From: Lepidostoma basale
Taxonomy: Eukaryota; Arthropoda; Insecta; Trichoptera; Lepidostomatidae
DNA length: 64,000 nucleotides
NCBI GenBank assembly: GCA_022606425.2
Contig: JAHDVF020000732.1
Coordinates: 124,001 to 188,000, forward strand
Direction of reading: 5' to 3'
Below are positions 41,671 to 51,420 of this stretch, piece after piece; position 1 is the stretch's first letter, and each line of letters begins with the position of its first letter. The translations under genes and the position numbers were made by a program. A model generated the notes under the pieces. It was not told the origin of the DNA. It made no database searches and was given only the letters and a program-made list of their open reading frames with translations.

Positions 41671-42335
41671 GGACCCAACGAAGTAATTTTACCCAAATGT
41701 TCATAAATTTTCAATAAAAAAAAAAATCCCTCCACCTACTTACGTTTCCATAATTTTATAATATTTCATAAATAATTGGCGTTTTTTAAATTTAAGAATG
41801 TTTTATAAATACTATTAATTAACGAAATAAAAACAGAAATTTTGCAAAACTCTTAGATTCAAATATTGATGTAGATTATTACATTTAATTCTTGGACCCT
41901 TTCGTATGTCCATGACTAGCGGTATCCTTTTCAGCCAACGTTTCAGAAATTGTTGCAGAAAGCATATTTAGAGTAGCTGTAAAACCCAAGAATATTTTCA
42001 TAACCTTAAAAAATATTATACAGTTTCATTGAAAAATGCTTCGCATCGGCAAATTATCAGGTACGAATTTGATCAACATAATAATACTTTTTGAAAAGCG
42101 TAACTTTTGAGTTACCCTATGCTATTGGGGTTTTCTGTGTCATTATTTTTACCCAATCTGTAGTTTCCTAATACACTATATGTATGTATTCTCTGGTTTC
42201 TATGTTTGCCGAATCTTTGTTCTCTAAATCATGAACTATTCGTTTTTTTAGGTTAAATAAATAGCCCCCCGCATATACGAATATTTATTACATGTTGTAT
42301 AAAATGAGAGAAAGATATTAAGCATTATGTATAGT
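41671..42335. other. AT-rich sequence, nothing recognised
   Basis: No supported feature. Confidence 0.4.
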
Positions 42336-42337
42336 TA

Positions 42338-42726
42338 AACTAACTAACTAACCATCACGCCGTCTCTCCGAAGGGGTAGCAGAAAAAATGGACTGCCACA
42401 CTTTTCTTTCCTGACATATTTCTCTCGTTTCCTCAACATTCATACATCGTGTCATGCACGCGCGTCGATTTCTCTGACTCCTCGCATGGCCGATATTCAA
42501 TATTTGATTTATTTGATCGTGCCACGTTTTCTGATTCTGTCCATATGTTCAAACCATCTTAATGATCCTTTCATTATTTTGTTCATAACACCATCATTTA
42601 TATTTTCATTCGACACTCTATCATACACAGAGTATCTAAACATTCGTCTAAGAGATCTCATTTCCACTGCATTTATTCTACTTTCATCCTTCTTTTGCCA
42701 GTTTCATGCTTCGCTTCCAGACATTT
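42338..42726 (-). pseudogene. RTE-like subfamily A with (GTTA)n tail
   Basis: The + strand begins AACTAACTAACTAACCATCA then CGCCGTCTCTCCG. The minus strand retains fragments YDRVSNENI, GVMNKIMKGSLRWF and a 3' block SQRNRRACMTRCMNVEE. About 100 bp around the VNDVNG region are deleted near 42540. Confidence 0.8.
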
Positions 42727-42999
42727 AATGTTTAATGTTTCCATAAAACGAATACACAAAAATTGTTTTATTAACGTAAAATCTGCCCTAAAGCGAGATA
42801 TCGTACATACAGAATTATATTTTTAAGTAGGTAATAAACGAGTCCAAATACACTTTTTATTTTAATCGAAAATACGGAAAGAAGAGTTCAAAAAGCAAAT
42901 TTGTATTAATATTTTAAGCAATCATTTTCTATGGATTATGAATAAGTGCATAGATAATTAAACTTGATAAGAATCTTTTTTTTGTAATCTTGGGTAAAA

Positions 43000-43135
43000 C
43001 CGTGTAACTTGTTATCATTTTCGACCGACTTTTGGAGATCGTTACAGTCTCCATCTTCAGGGTAGTTATAATAATGATCTAAATACCCCGAAGATAGAAA
43101 CTATTACAAAATTACCTGCAACGATTTCCGAAACG
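43000..43135. repeat. H6 foldback repeat, two arms
   Basis: The minus-strand arm reads CTGAAGA (43054-43060), a valid CTGANGA core, then T, GGAGAC-TGTAACG-ATCTCC (43034-43052), but AAAAG where GAAAC is expected. The + arm (CCGAAGATAGAAACTATTAC and CGATTTCCGAAACGTAAG) keeps GAAAC with ACGT but has CCGAAGA as core. Each arm is defective at a different place, as expected for two decaying copies of one intact ancestor. Confidence 0.6.
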
Positions 43136-43543
43136 TAAGTCAAGGATACAGTCACTCGGATGTACCAGAGATTCCAAAAAAAAGGATTGATTACGACTTA
43201 GTAAAAGCGAGAAATTCAACAAAAAGCTTAGCCAAAAAAGTAAAGTAACTATAAAATGACGTGATAAAATCAGTAAGACCAATAATTTTCGTATTTTTTT
43301 ACCATGGTTCAAAACAGCTTTGAGCTTTATTTTACTTATACTTGTAATAAGTTGAATTAATATTCTTTAAAATTAAACATATAAAATGGCTAAGTAAATA
43401 CCTTTTGATAGATTGTATAATAGGGCGCTTTTTATAACACAAAAAATTTAAGAAGCTTACTTATCAGCAAATTAATATTTTGGTGCTTAATCGAGTTCAG
43501 CACTTCAACACTAGTTATAGTTTTAAATACTTTATTGGTTGGC

Positions 43544-43717
43544 TATATCATCAGTGGCGGTACTCCCATAGAAGCCCAGAAATCCGGCTTGCGTAAGAAA
43601 TTTTGAATCAAAATCCCCAAATCTAAGTAATTTTGCTCCCGCATAAACCAACAACCCGCTAAATCACCTTCCAACAATGTTCTGGGCTTCTATCGGAGTA
43701 CCGCCACTGTATATCAT
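43544..43717. mobile_element. hAT-type MITE with exact 8-bp target duplication
   Basis: The element 43552-43709 is 158 bp. Its ends CAGTGGCGGTACTCC and GGAGTACCGCCACTG begin 30-bp terminal inverted repeats that match at 29 positions (mismatch at C/G in CCATAG against CGATAG). TATATCAT occurs exactly at 43544-43551 and 43710-43717, an 8-bp duplication typical of hAT transposons, and CAGTGGCG is a typical hAT terminus. It has no coding capacity. The clean ends suggest a recent insertion. Confidence 0.92.
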
Positions 43718-43929
43718 ACACATGAATAGTGAAATTAAAAATTCGGTTAATTTTAAAGTATTTCAGAATCTTAAGAATGTTTAAGCCAATATAAAGGGGC
43801 TATTCAGATGTCGTCGAGTGACTTCTTTTTTTAATGTATACAAGTATTTTTATACATATATACCTACAAACAATACTATACGAAAATTTACCTTATAAAT
43901 ATATTTTTATGTATTATGGAAATAGCATG

Positions 43930-44056
43930 TTTCAGTATCAGAAGACAGGCGAAACATGTTATTCACATAAATTATAATAAAATTTCTAGAAAACAGACGT
44001 TTTCAATAGTATTAAGTATTTAATATGGTGTTTTACAACATTGTTTAAGAAATAAA
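43930..44056 (+). repeat. H2 repeat
   Basis: The tail is well kept (AAATTATAATAAAATTTCTA, GAAAACAGACGTTTTCAAT, GTTTTACAACATTGTTTAAG). The head has GGCGAAACATGTTATTC but its core reads TATCAGA. Confidence 0.65.
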
Positions 44057-44214
44057 AATAAAAACTTTACAGCTTCTTGAAATGAATATTTCGTTCGATT
44101 AAATAATATTAATTTTAGCTCTGCTTGGGGGTGGTGGATATTTATAGAAAAAGAAAAATGATAAAATAGGGAATCTGGGCATAACATTGGGTATGAAATA
44201 TCTGAAGTTGACAT

Positions 44215-44375
44215 CATTATCGATATTAAAAGTAACATAATACCCTCCTCAGGAATATCTGCAAATTGATTAGATTGGAAGCGAGATAAAGTCCGGGATG
44301 TGCCCTCTTCCTCTCTCGGTCTGTTGAGTACTCTGTAGAGGCCTCGGCACACTGGGAGCTTATTTTCAAAAATTC
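44215..44375. other. GC-richer patch inside a 136-codon antisense opening
   Basis: The minus opening 44020-44430 contains RPREEEGTSRTLSRFQSNQF and SISIMMSTSDISYPMLC-like text. I see no domain, and its 3' third overlaps an H2 repeat. It is probably a chance opening. Confidence 0.25.
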
Positions 44376-44497
44376 TTTGCTTAGTCTGTGTTAATGTTGA
44401 CACTCTTATAATAATACAAATTGAAACCATTTCGACACATTTATTTTAAATCAAACATTCTTTATATTATGAATCTGAATTTTGGAATCGCAAATTA

Positions 44498-44605
44498 TTA
44501 AAACATTTATAATTAAGACGAATGAAAATATCTGTTTTCTAGTAGTTTTATTATATTTTATGGCAATGGTATATTTTGCCTTGCATAGGCATTATCAAAT
44601 GTTCA
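44498..44605 (-). repeat. H2 repeat, reversed copy
   Basis: The minus strand reads TTTGATAATGCCTATGCAAG then GCAAAATATACC. The tail (CTACTAGAAAACAG, TTTTCATTCGTC) matches the family. It lies about 500 bp from the forward H2 copy at 43930. Confidence 0.65.
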
Positions 44606-44696
44606 CTTTTTGAATTATTGTAATATCTTTATCATAATTATAGAATACCACAGTGTTAGTGGCTTAAAATAATAATAACATCTATACTTATATCTT

Positions 44697-44848
44697 CTCC
44701 TTCTTCAAGTACCCTGCCGGGTCCCCCCAACGTTGGCAATCACCTCGGCGAACCTGTCCCTGTCCTGCGCCGTTCGGAACAGCTCCTCCACACTTCGGAT
44801 GCCGATCCACTCCCTCACATTTCGCAGCCAGGACATTTGTCTCATCAT
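44697..44848 (-). pseudogene. Third LINE family, 3' end
   Basis: CTTCTCCTTCTTC on the + strand, then CCGGGTCCCCCCAACGTTGG and CGTTCGGAACAGCTCCTCC. It aligns with the family at 49553-50415 (minus strand NEWxGI, ELFRTAQDRDRFAEVIANVG-like peptide). The upstream limit is the TCTCATCATGTG word. Confidence 0.75.
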
Positions 44849-44929
44849 GTGACGTATACATTTTAAAAATAATGTGACATTAACATTTTTATGAATAAAA
44901 TGTAAGCGTTTAAAACGAAAACAGCCTCG

Positions 44930-44985
44930 TAGTGTGCACTGTCCTTAGCAGGCGATCCTGGTTCGACTCCCGCCGACCGGCTCAG
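44930..44985 (+). repeat. tRNA-like fragment with exact B box
   Basis: GGTTCGACTCC at 44960-44970 is an exact B-box consensus inside GATCCTGGTTCGACTCCCG. The A-box side is degenerate (CGTAGTGTGCACTGTCCTTA). It differs from the SINE heads elsewhere. It may be a tRNA pseudogene or the head of another SINE. Confidence 0.45.
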
Positions 44986-44989
44986 ATAA

Positions 44990-45150
44990 GGTCGCACAAA
45001 GCCGTCAACCCCCGCCCTGCCCTCCCTTCCCACCCTCAGCTCGACTCACGCTATATAAAGTAAGGACTTCCCTCAACCGCGGCCGCTAGATAAAATCACA
45101 TTCTGTCATAATTCCACTCGGATGACCATTTTAAATAACGTCCTCTCCCA
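44990..45150. other. GC-richer segment downstream of the tRNA-like word
   Basis: AACCCCCGCCCTGCCCTCCC, GACTCACGCTATATAAAG and CCTCAACCGCGGCCGCTAG. It might be the body of the same short element or a unique island. The TATATAAAG word alone does not make a promoter call. Confidence 0.3.
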
Positions 45151-45224
45151 ATTCTTCAGCTCGTAATAAAATATGTCATAAAATATTATTAATGCCAGAT
45201 ATTTAAAATAATATTCTCACTGTT

Positions 45225-45362
45225 TTTGGACAATGATGTAAAATTACTTAATAAATGAATTATATATGTGATTACAAATGTTTTCTAAAAAGTTTTGATA
45301 TATTATGAGAATCACATGTTTTACCTCTGAACCTAAGACATTTGAAAATACCTAAGCAAGAC
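45225..45362. repeat. H2 repeat, decayed
   Basis: GGACAATGATGTAAAATTAC, TTTTCTAAAAAGTTTTGATA and ATCACATGTTTTACCTCTG follow the reversed H2 order. The hairpin is decayed. Confidence 0.5.
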
Positions 45363-45364
45363 AA

Positions 45365-46055
45365 AACTATTAAATATTTTGTTTCCATTACTTTGTTTCT
45401 TTTACTTTATTTACTTTAATTTGTTTTTAACGTTTTGCATCTGATTCTATCCACATTTTCTATAAAGCCCTTGTGGCGTATATAATTATATAAGTATTAT
45501 TCATATGATAAAAAACCTAATCATATCCTTACTACACTGTCATTGTTACATTTGTAAGAAAGAATTTATAAAATCAAATCAATACTAATTTATTATAATT
45601 CTATACACATTTATCCTGTTCTCATTTTAGGTTTTTAAATTTTTTTTATGGAAGAAATAATTTGACTGTATTAAACAAAAAAAAAATAAACTAAAAACAT
45701 TATTAAAAAATAAATTTAAAAAATAAACAGTAAATCTTCCATTGTTTACATTATAATTTTAAACGGGACATTTTCTTCAGTACAAAATATGATACGTATA
45801 ATGATAACCTTTTCTAATGTTAATGTTGATCGACTGCGTCAGGTGCAGCCCTCATACTAAATATTTTTATTTTTAACTAGTTCATAAAACAGAGCATTTT
45901 CTACAGCGCCCTTGACATGATTAATTCATAAAAGTGGCGCTCTTTAATGTTCCAATTCATTATTTATTTTTTTTTGTTTAAGAAACAATGAATTAAAAAA
46001 ATAATATTATATTTAATTTTTTGTCTTGCGAATACGAAATAAAAATATGTGTGTG
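45365..46055. other. AT-rich sequence, nothing recognised
   Basis: No supported feature. Confidence 0.4.
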
Positions 46056-46059
46056 TAAT

Positions 46060-46260
46060 AAGTGGCGCAATGGTATATGTGCGATGGATGAGGGAAGAAT
46101 TGCTTCCCAGTGAAATGAGCGCTTTAATACCTGGCCGGTATAAGTTCTGCCACATTGCTGAAAGACTCTGTGATAAAAACTGCTCTCAAAGGATAGCGTG
46201 ATACATACTGGGAGCTGGTACATGCGCATTCACAAAAACGTGGCCTAAGCTACCGGTGAA
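46060..46260. other. GC-richer island
   Basis: GTGGCGCAATGGTATATGTG, ACCTGGCCGGTATAAGTTC and GGCCTAAGCTACCGGTG lie in an apparently unique block. Minus-strand openings across it lack motifs. Confidence 0.3.
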
Positions 46261-47020
46261 AATGAGCAGAAAACAAAGAAATGAGCAGGCTTCATATTAA
46301 AGTGAAATATTCTAATAAGCGAGCGTAAAATGAACTCCTTTCATATAATAAAGCGAATATTGGACTTAAAAAAAATCACACAAAGTTGATAGCTGGTAAA
46401 TTTACTTAATTTACGAATTTTGGATGAAATTTAATACTTTTTCGGTAAGTCAATATACAAGGGATGTTTTTATACTAACATAAAACAGGGAAGGTAAACA
46501 AATTTCGGTTCGTAATAAGAAGAGAAACAAGTTTCAAAAACTGTATTATGTAAACCTAAAGGATGGAAATATTTTATTTTAAAAATGGCCGAGGGAAGTT
46601 TGGGAAAAACATCTTAATAAGCTTAAAGAAGAGTTCGAAATTATTATTATGAATATTTAAACGTGGAACGGCAGCGAGGAAACTCGCATTATAGTTTTAT
46701 CCACTTCTAGCACTTTCGATTATTGGGAATCGCTTCCTTTATGATAGCGCGGGAATTTCAATTATATTTTTAAAAGTAGCAACCGATATCATTCAAAAGA
46801 TTATATAGTTTGTATCAAAATCAGTTGTCTCGACTTTCTTCTCAAAATTATGGAAGCAGTGGAAGGCCACGATAATACGAGTATGATACTATATAACATC
46901 AGTTCAATTCTAGTTTCAATTCAATGGATTGGTTTGCAGTAAAGTTTAACCTTTTAGCTGGTTCTTGGGACACTATTTAGGCCCCTTTAATGTGGTAGTT
47001 TCCCGTGTTTTCCACATTTT
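46261..47020. other. Mostly AT-rich, richer patch at 46655-46770
   Basis: ACGTGGAACGGCAGCGAGG and CGATTATTGGGAATCGCTTC (with a small inverted repeat) mark the patch. There is nothing else. Confidence 0.3.
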
Positions 47021-47023
47021 TGT

Positions 47024-47233
47024 AAACAATAGGTTTTTTGACTCCAATCACTGTATACATTTTTTAAAGATATTGATTCTACTAAGATAAGTAGCTAATC
47101 TACAGCTATTTTTATTGTCGCTTGAATTCTAAAAGACCACTGTTTTTTTTTTCAACACTGTCATAGCCGTGAATTGAACCCAAGACCTTCCATATAGCAG
47201 TCATACCTGTTACCACTCTGCCACGAAGGTCGT
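47024..47233 (-). mobile_element. tRNA-derived SINE, 3' end type 1
   Basis: Reversed order: ACTCCAATCACTGTATACAT is the 3' end, CTAATCTACAGCTATTTTTA is the body, and CCACTCTGCCACGAAGGTCG is the tRNA head. It is diverged, with a T-run insertion near 47143. Confidence 0.8.
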
Positions 47234-47234
47234 C

Positions 47235-48450
47235 TATATAAAGATAAAATACATATCAGAACAAATTACCTCTCGTTTTTCCCTCCTAGTAATATTCTAT
47301 TTATTTCGGGTCGCCTCTTCTAATATAACTTACTATGGCTTCACAGGTTTGCCCTTCCGCTGTCGATTTACAGTATTTTCGTTTTGTTCTTGAGAGTTGA
47401 CAGCTAAGTTGCTGAATGCCGACTCAATCCTCTCCTTTAGCGTCCAATTTAAAGGCTTTTTTTCTCCTCTGTACATATGTACGTACCATCGCAGAAGACC
47501 CTCTCTCGCCTTTTCCTTTCTTCATACTAATAATTACAATATAGTAAAATCACAACACGGTGTATCAATCTTTGATGATAAAATTAGTTGTCATAACTTC
47601 TTAAAAAATCTACAAGATATCTTTCCATATTAACTCTTTTTAAATTTAATGTTGTCCAAATGAAGGTACTGAGAATTAGCGGATTAATACACGAATTGTG
47701 GTGCTCGTTAATGTGTGATAATGTTCTCGTTTTGGGTAGTTGATTAGGGTTAATTACCACGTCAACCTTTATGATGTTAGTTCAGTTAAAACTTGGTTCG
47801 AACATGTTTTCATTATACGATTGTACTAACTAGCGTTATAACTTCAATAATATCTGGTTTTAGCAGTTTTCGATACATGTTAGGCGGCACGAGCGGGGAG
47901 TTCGGGAACTATTCGCAACATAATGAAATAACAAAACATTGTAACATTAACTCCGTCTACCTGGAAACACATTTTTTATTTTCGCCATGCTGTATGCAGT
48001 AGAGTACTTTAACACATATAGAAGTAAAATAGATTAAAATGCTTTTAGGAAATTGTATACCATGTTTTTATACAGTATCCGAGTATGATTTTTTTTCATG
48101 TTTCCGAAATGTAATTAATGTATGAAGTTTTATATGCGTGTTTATTAAAAAATCACACACAAACGTAAAATAATTCTTTGTCTAGATATTGGTTATGCAG
48201 ACAAAAAGTTTTGACGTACTGTAAAATTAAGACAGTTAATTATAAAAACCATTGTTTATTTAATTTATATTTTTGATATTATCCTACAGTGTGGAAACAT
48301 TTTTGAAACCATGATATTTAGTAATTACATATATGTATTATACTATTCAATCTCTATATTTTTAACATTGCATCGAAATCTAAAGAAAATCGCCAGCAAA
48401 TTAAATAATTCGTTTCTTGAACAAAGTGTATTACTTTGTAAGCAACTAAT
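47235..48450. other. Unassigned, a few GC-richer patches
   Basis: Patches at 47290-47400, 47640-47780 and 47870-47970 (GGCGGCACGAGCGGGGAG) are apparently unique. Short openings at 47397 and 47793 have no motif. Confidence 0.3.
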
Positions 48451-48454
48451 TATT

Positions 48455-48665
48455 AAAAAAATAAAGTAAATTAACACAAACATGTTTCGGACACAGAAGT
48501 CCTTCATGAGTGTAGTTAATTATCGTTTATAGAAAATAAATATGTTAACAAAATTTTCACGAATGTGGTCAGTTTTTGTATATACTATTATTATATATAA
48601 TCAAATACACTGATGAAGAGCTTATGTGTCCGAAGCACGTTTGTGTGTTCAATTAATTTTTTAAT
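48455..48665. repeat. H4 palindromic repeat with facing hammerhead motifs
   Basis: The inverted arms are AATTAACACAAACATGTTTC then GGACACAGAAG, and CTTATGTGTCCGAAGCACGT then TTGTGTGTTCAATT, separated by about 90 bp. One arm keeps the core and the other keeps stems II and III. Together they imply an intact ancestor. A further decayed copy lies at 32590-32645. Confidence 0.75.
48601..48652 (+). ncRNA. Hammerhead ribozyme motif, H4 plus-strand unit
   Basis: CTGATGA is at 48610-48616 and is followed by one extra A, then a weakened stem II (GAGC...GTCC), GAAGC at 48632-48636 and GCACGT. Stem I is good: ATACA (48605-48609) pairs TGTGT (48642-48646). Position 15.1 is G in place of A. The facing minus-strand unit (48473-48517) has a perfect GGAC...GTCC stem II, GAAAC and ACATGT with a matching stem I, but its core is CTCATGA (G5 to C). 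Neither copy is fully consensus. Confidence 0.45.
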
Positions 48666-48819
48666 AAAATGTTGTTTTCAAAGAAATAAACATTGCTCAA
48701 TGAATCCGCAACACAAAAAGTAATGGTGAATATAGAAAAAATGAATTTCTTCTTTAAAAACTCAGATATATTATCATTAAAATCCTAGTCTTTTAAAAAG
48801 TAGTTTAAGTAAGACTTTT

Positions 48820-49140
48820 CATCTCCATTTCAGACAATGTGTTATATTGTGTTCAAAGGAAGTCCTCCTCCATTGTCTGTACCGCGGACCCGTCTGGAGT
48901 CTGATTTTCGTTTTGTCTAATGGAAAATATGAGTCTTCCTCCAAGATTACTTGCTTACACAAATTGTCGTGAGCTTCCTCCTAGCTGCAGTGGACTAATG
49001 ATACTGCATTGAAGGCTCCAGAGTACTAAAGTGGGGGAATTATGCTCACTTTGTGTCGTGATTTTCTTTTTGCACACCGCTACCGCCTTGCAATAAGCGG
49101 TGTCGCTTGCGATGTTTTTTTGCAAAACTCTTCTTCCAGA
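48820..49140. other. GC-richer island
   Basis: AGGAAGTCCTCCTCCATTGT, ACCGCGGACCCGTCTGGAG and CGCTACCGCCTTGCAATAAG. It is apparently unique. A CAATGTG/CCATTGTC word pair gives a weak foldback. The antisense opening 48955-49143 has no motif. Confidence 0.25.
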
Positions 49141-49244
49141 CATCGAAGAGCGAATTTATTATTCAATTTTCGCTTCATAGTCTGTACACTCTACGTTATA
49201 GTTTATTTATAAATTTGTGTTAATGATTAATTTTACTACCACAA

Positions 49245-49508
49245 TGGTAAAAAAATTATATGTTAATGATGTAAATGGAACCAGAAATAGAGGAAGATCG
49301 AGGAAAACGTGGCACGATCAAATAAATCAAATATTGAATGTCGGCCATGTGAGGAGTCATAGAAATCGACGCGCGTGCATGACACGATGTATGAATGTTG
49401 AGAAAGCGAGAGAAATATGTCAGGAAAGAAAAGTGTGGCAGTCCATTCTTTCTGCCTACCCCTTCGGAGAGACGGCGTGATGTTTAGTTAGTTACTTAGT
49501 TAGTTTTC
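49245..49508 (+). pseudogene. RTE-like subfamily A, intact 3' coding end
   Basis: The frame is open to its natural stop: KKLYVNDVNGTRNRGRSRKT, WHDQINQILNVGHVRSHRNR, RACMTRCMNVEKAREICQER and KVWQSILSAYPFGETA. It serves as the reference C-terminus for the family. The tail GTTTAGTTAGTTACTTAGTT starts at about 49482. It is strongly 5'-truncated. Confidence 0.88.
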
Positions 49509-49552
49509 TACAACATTGTGATACCAATTAAACGGATTATTTTCAATTTACT

Positions 49553-50630
49553 AAACACGTTTTCTTCTGGTGCCATGTCAGGCCCCTCAAAGCTGGCGAT
49601 CACTGCAGAGAAAGCATATTTGTCTTGTGCCACTTGGAACAGGTCCTCAAATATGCTTATTCCTGTCCACTCTCTTACATTCTACAGTCAGGACAACTGC
49701 CTTCTGCCAATTCCCCGACACCTGTCTATTTTGCCCATGATTATCAGCCAAAGCCTTTCTTCCTTTGGCGCAAGACCCAAATATGAGACCTTTCTAACTT
49801 CACACTCTATTCTTCTTTCAGTGCCATGTCAGGTCCACCCGACGTTGGCGATCACTACAGCAAAGGCATCTCTATCCTGCGCCATTTGGAACAGGTTCTG
49901 AACTCTTGTTATTCCTGCCCACTCATTGATGTTCTGCAACCAGGACAGCTGCCTTTTACCAACTCCCCGACGTCTCTCCACTTTACCCATTAATATCAGT
50001 CGAAGGAGATGGTATTTTTCTTCCCTTAGCACATGACCCAAATATGAGACCTTTCTAATTTTCATACTTGACAACAGCTCTCTATTGGTTCTGGCTCTCT
50101 GCAGTACGTCTGCATTACTGACCCTATCGGTTCACGGTATACGGAGCATTCTGCGGTATATTCACATCTCGAACGCTTCCAACCGGTTCATTACATTTAC
50201 TTTCAGAGTCCAGGTTTCGCAGCCATATAGTAGAACAGAACATATGTAACATTTAATCATTCTTTGTCGGAGTTTCAAGTTAAGATTATCGTGGCAAAAG
50301 AATGTTCTCATTTTATTAAATGCAGCTCGTCTAACTTCAATTCTGCATTTTATTTCAATGTCCAGGTCAAGCGCTTTAGTGATAATGCTGCCAAGGTATT
50401 TAAATTAGTCGACCATTCACACTCTATAACAGCTCTCTATTGGCTCTGGCTCTCTGTTTTACGTCTGCATTACTATCCTACCTTATAAGTCACGGTATAC
50501 GCAGCTTTCTGCGCTATATCTACATCTCAAACGCCTCCTTACGGTTCATAACATTCACTTTCAGAGTCCAAGTTTCACAGCCATATAGAAGAACAGATCA
50601 CATATAACATTTAACTATTCTTCCTTTAGG
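49553..50630 (-). pseudogene. Third LINE family, older copy split by a younger one
   Basis: Segments 49553-49798 and 50428-50630 are consecutive parts of one antisense copy. The first ends at the AAATATGAGACCTTTCTAAC word, and the second resumes at AACAGCTCTCTATTGGCTCT. The younger copy shows that these words are adjacent (AAATATGAGACC at about 50039, ACAGCTCTCTATTGG at about 50073). The host copy is 5'-truncated near 50630, where an RTE subfamily B copy begins. Confidence 0.8.
49811..50415 (-). mobile_element. Third LINE family, younger nested copy with 12-bp target duplication
   Basis: TTCACACTCTAT occurs exactly at 49799-49810 and 50416-50427, flanking this 605-bp insert. Its 3' end on the minus strand is GGCACTGAAAGAAGA. 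The frame 49829-50074 reads MSSMKIRKVSYLGHVLREEK, YHLLRLILMGKVERRRGVGK, RQLSWLQNINEWAGITRVQN and LFQMAQDRDAFAVVIANVGW, the typical LINE tail (LGHVxR...RRGVGKRQxSWL). Upstream parts continue to 50415 with stops. Insertion of a family member into its own relative is directly visible. Confidence 0.88.
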
Positions 50631-51248
50631 GAGAGATGAGATCCTTTAGACCTGCGGTGATATCGGAAAGGAGCGTAGAGCGAAAGAAAGTATTATGAAC
50701 AAAATTATGAAAGGATCACTGCGTTTATTTGGACACATGGAACGCATGGACGGAGAAATAATAGTTACGATAGTATACATTAACGATATGAATCAAGTAC
50801 AAAGTCAAGAAAGACCGAAAACATGGGACAACCAAATTAATACAATTTCAAAGGTTGGCCATGCCAGATTTTGGAACAATCGACGTTCGTGTATGACTTT
50901 TTTTTTTTTTTTTACGTATACAACAGGTTGCTGGAACCCAATTACAGTATACATTTTTTTTAAGCTGATATATTGATTCTCGTGACATGTGACAGGTAGC
51001 CAATCTATCGCCATTTTATTGTCACGTGAATACTTACGCCAGACCAAAGACAATGTGACAATCACACTGCCGTCGCCGGGAATCGAACCCAGAACCTTCG
51101 GAATGGGAATCAGAGCTCTTACCACTCTGCCACGAAGGTCGTCATATAAATGTGGAGGAAACTAGATAGGTGTGTCAGAATGGAGTAGTGATGCGGTCCT
51201 TTATCTCTGCCTACCCTTCCGGGTTAAATGGCGTGATGGTTAATTGTT
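50630..51248 (+). pseudogene. RTE-like subfamily B, split by a SINE
   Basis: The 5' part encodes MNKIMKGSLRLFGHMERMDG and EIIVTIVYINDMNQVQSQER up to GTTCGTGTATGAC at 50897. The 3' part resumes at TAAATGTGGAGGAAACTAG and ends GGCGTGATGG with TTAATTGTTGTTG. Six or so bases of the family consensus (TCGTTG) are missing at the junction. Confidence 0.82.
50898..51143 (-). mobile_element. tRNA-derived SINE, type 1, nested in the RTE copy
   Basis: Reversed, the SINE has its head at 51070-51143 (CGACCTTCGTGGCAGAGTGG, GGTTCTGGGTTCGATTCCC), body, and 3' end AATTGGGTTCCAGCAACCTG. A T16 run at 50898-50913 is the poly-A side. It postdates the RTE copy. Confidence 0.9.
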
Positions 51249-51274
51249 GTTGTAATTTATTTTTTTTAAATACA

Positions 51275-51420
51275 TGACCTTCGTGGCAGAGTGGTTACAA
51301 TAAAATGGCGATAGATTGGCTACCTATCACATGTCACGAGAATCAATATAATAGCTAAAAAATAAATAAAAATGTATACAGTAATTGGGTCCAAACGACC
51401 TGTTGTGTACATAAAAAAAA
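51275..51420 (+). mobile_element. SINE type 1 with internal deletion of the tRNA body
   Basis: GACCTTCGTGGCAGAGTGGT then TACAATAAAATGGCGATAG: the head jumps from the A box straight to the distal body, losing about 95 bp that include the B box. The 3' end is AGTAATTGGGTCCAAACGAC and an A run. It could not be transcribed by pol III from its own promoter. Confidence 0.8.

Noticed and set aside
44020..44430. 136-codon minus-strand ORF as a gene
   Set aside because: It is the longest opening here, but it overlaps an H2 repeat, has no recognisable domain and no start or splice context, and its composition follows the local DNA.
45039..45063. TATATAAAG as a core promoter
   Set aside because: AT-rich words of this kind are frequent here. 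No initiator, downstream element or transcript start can be supported.
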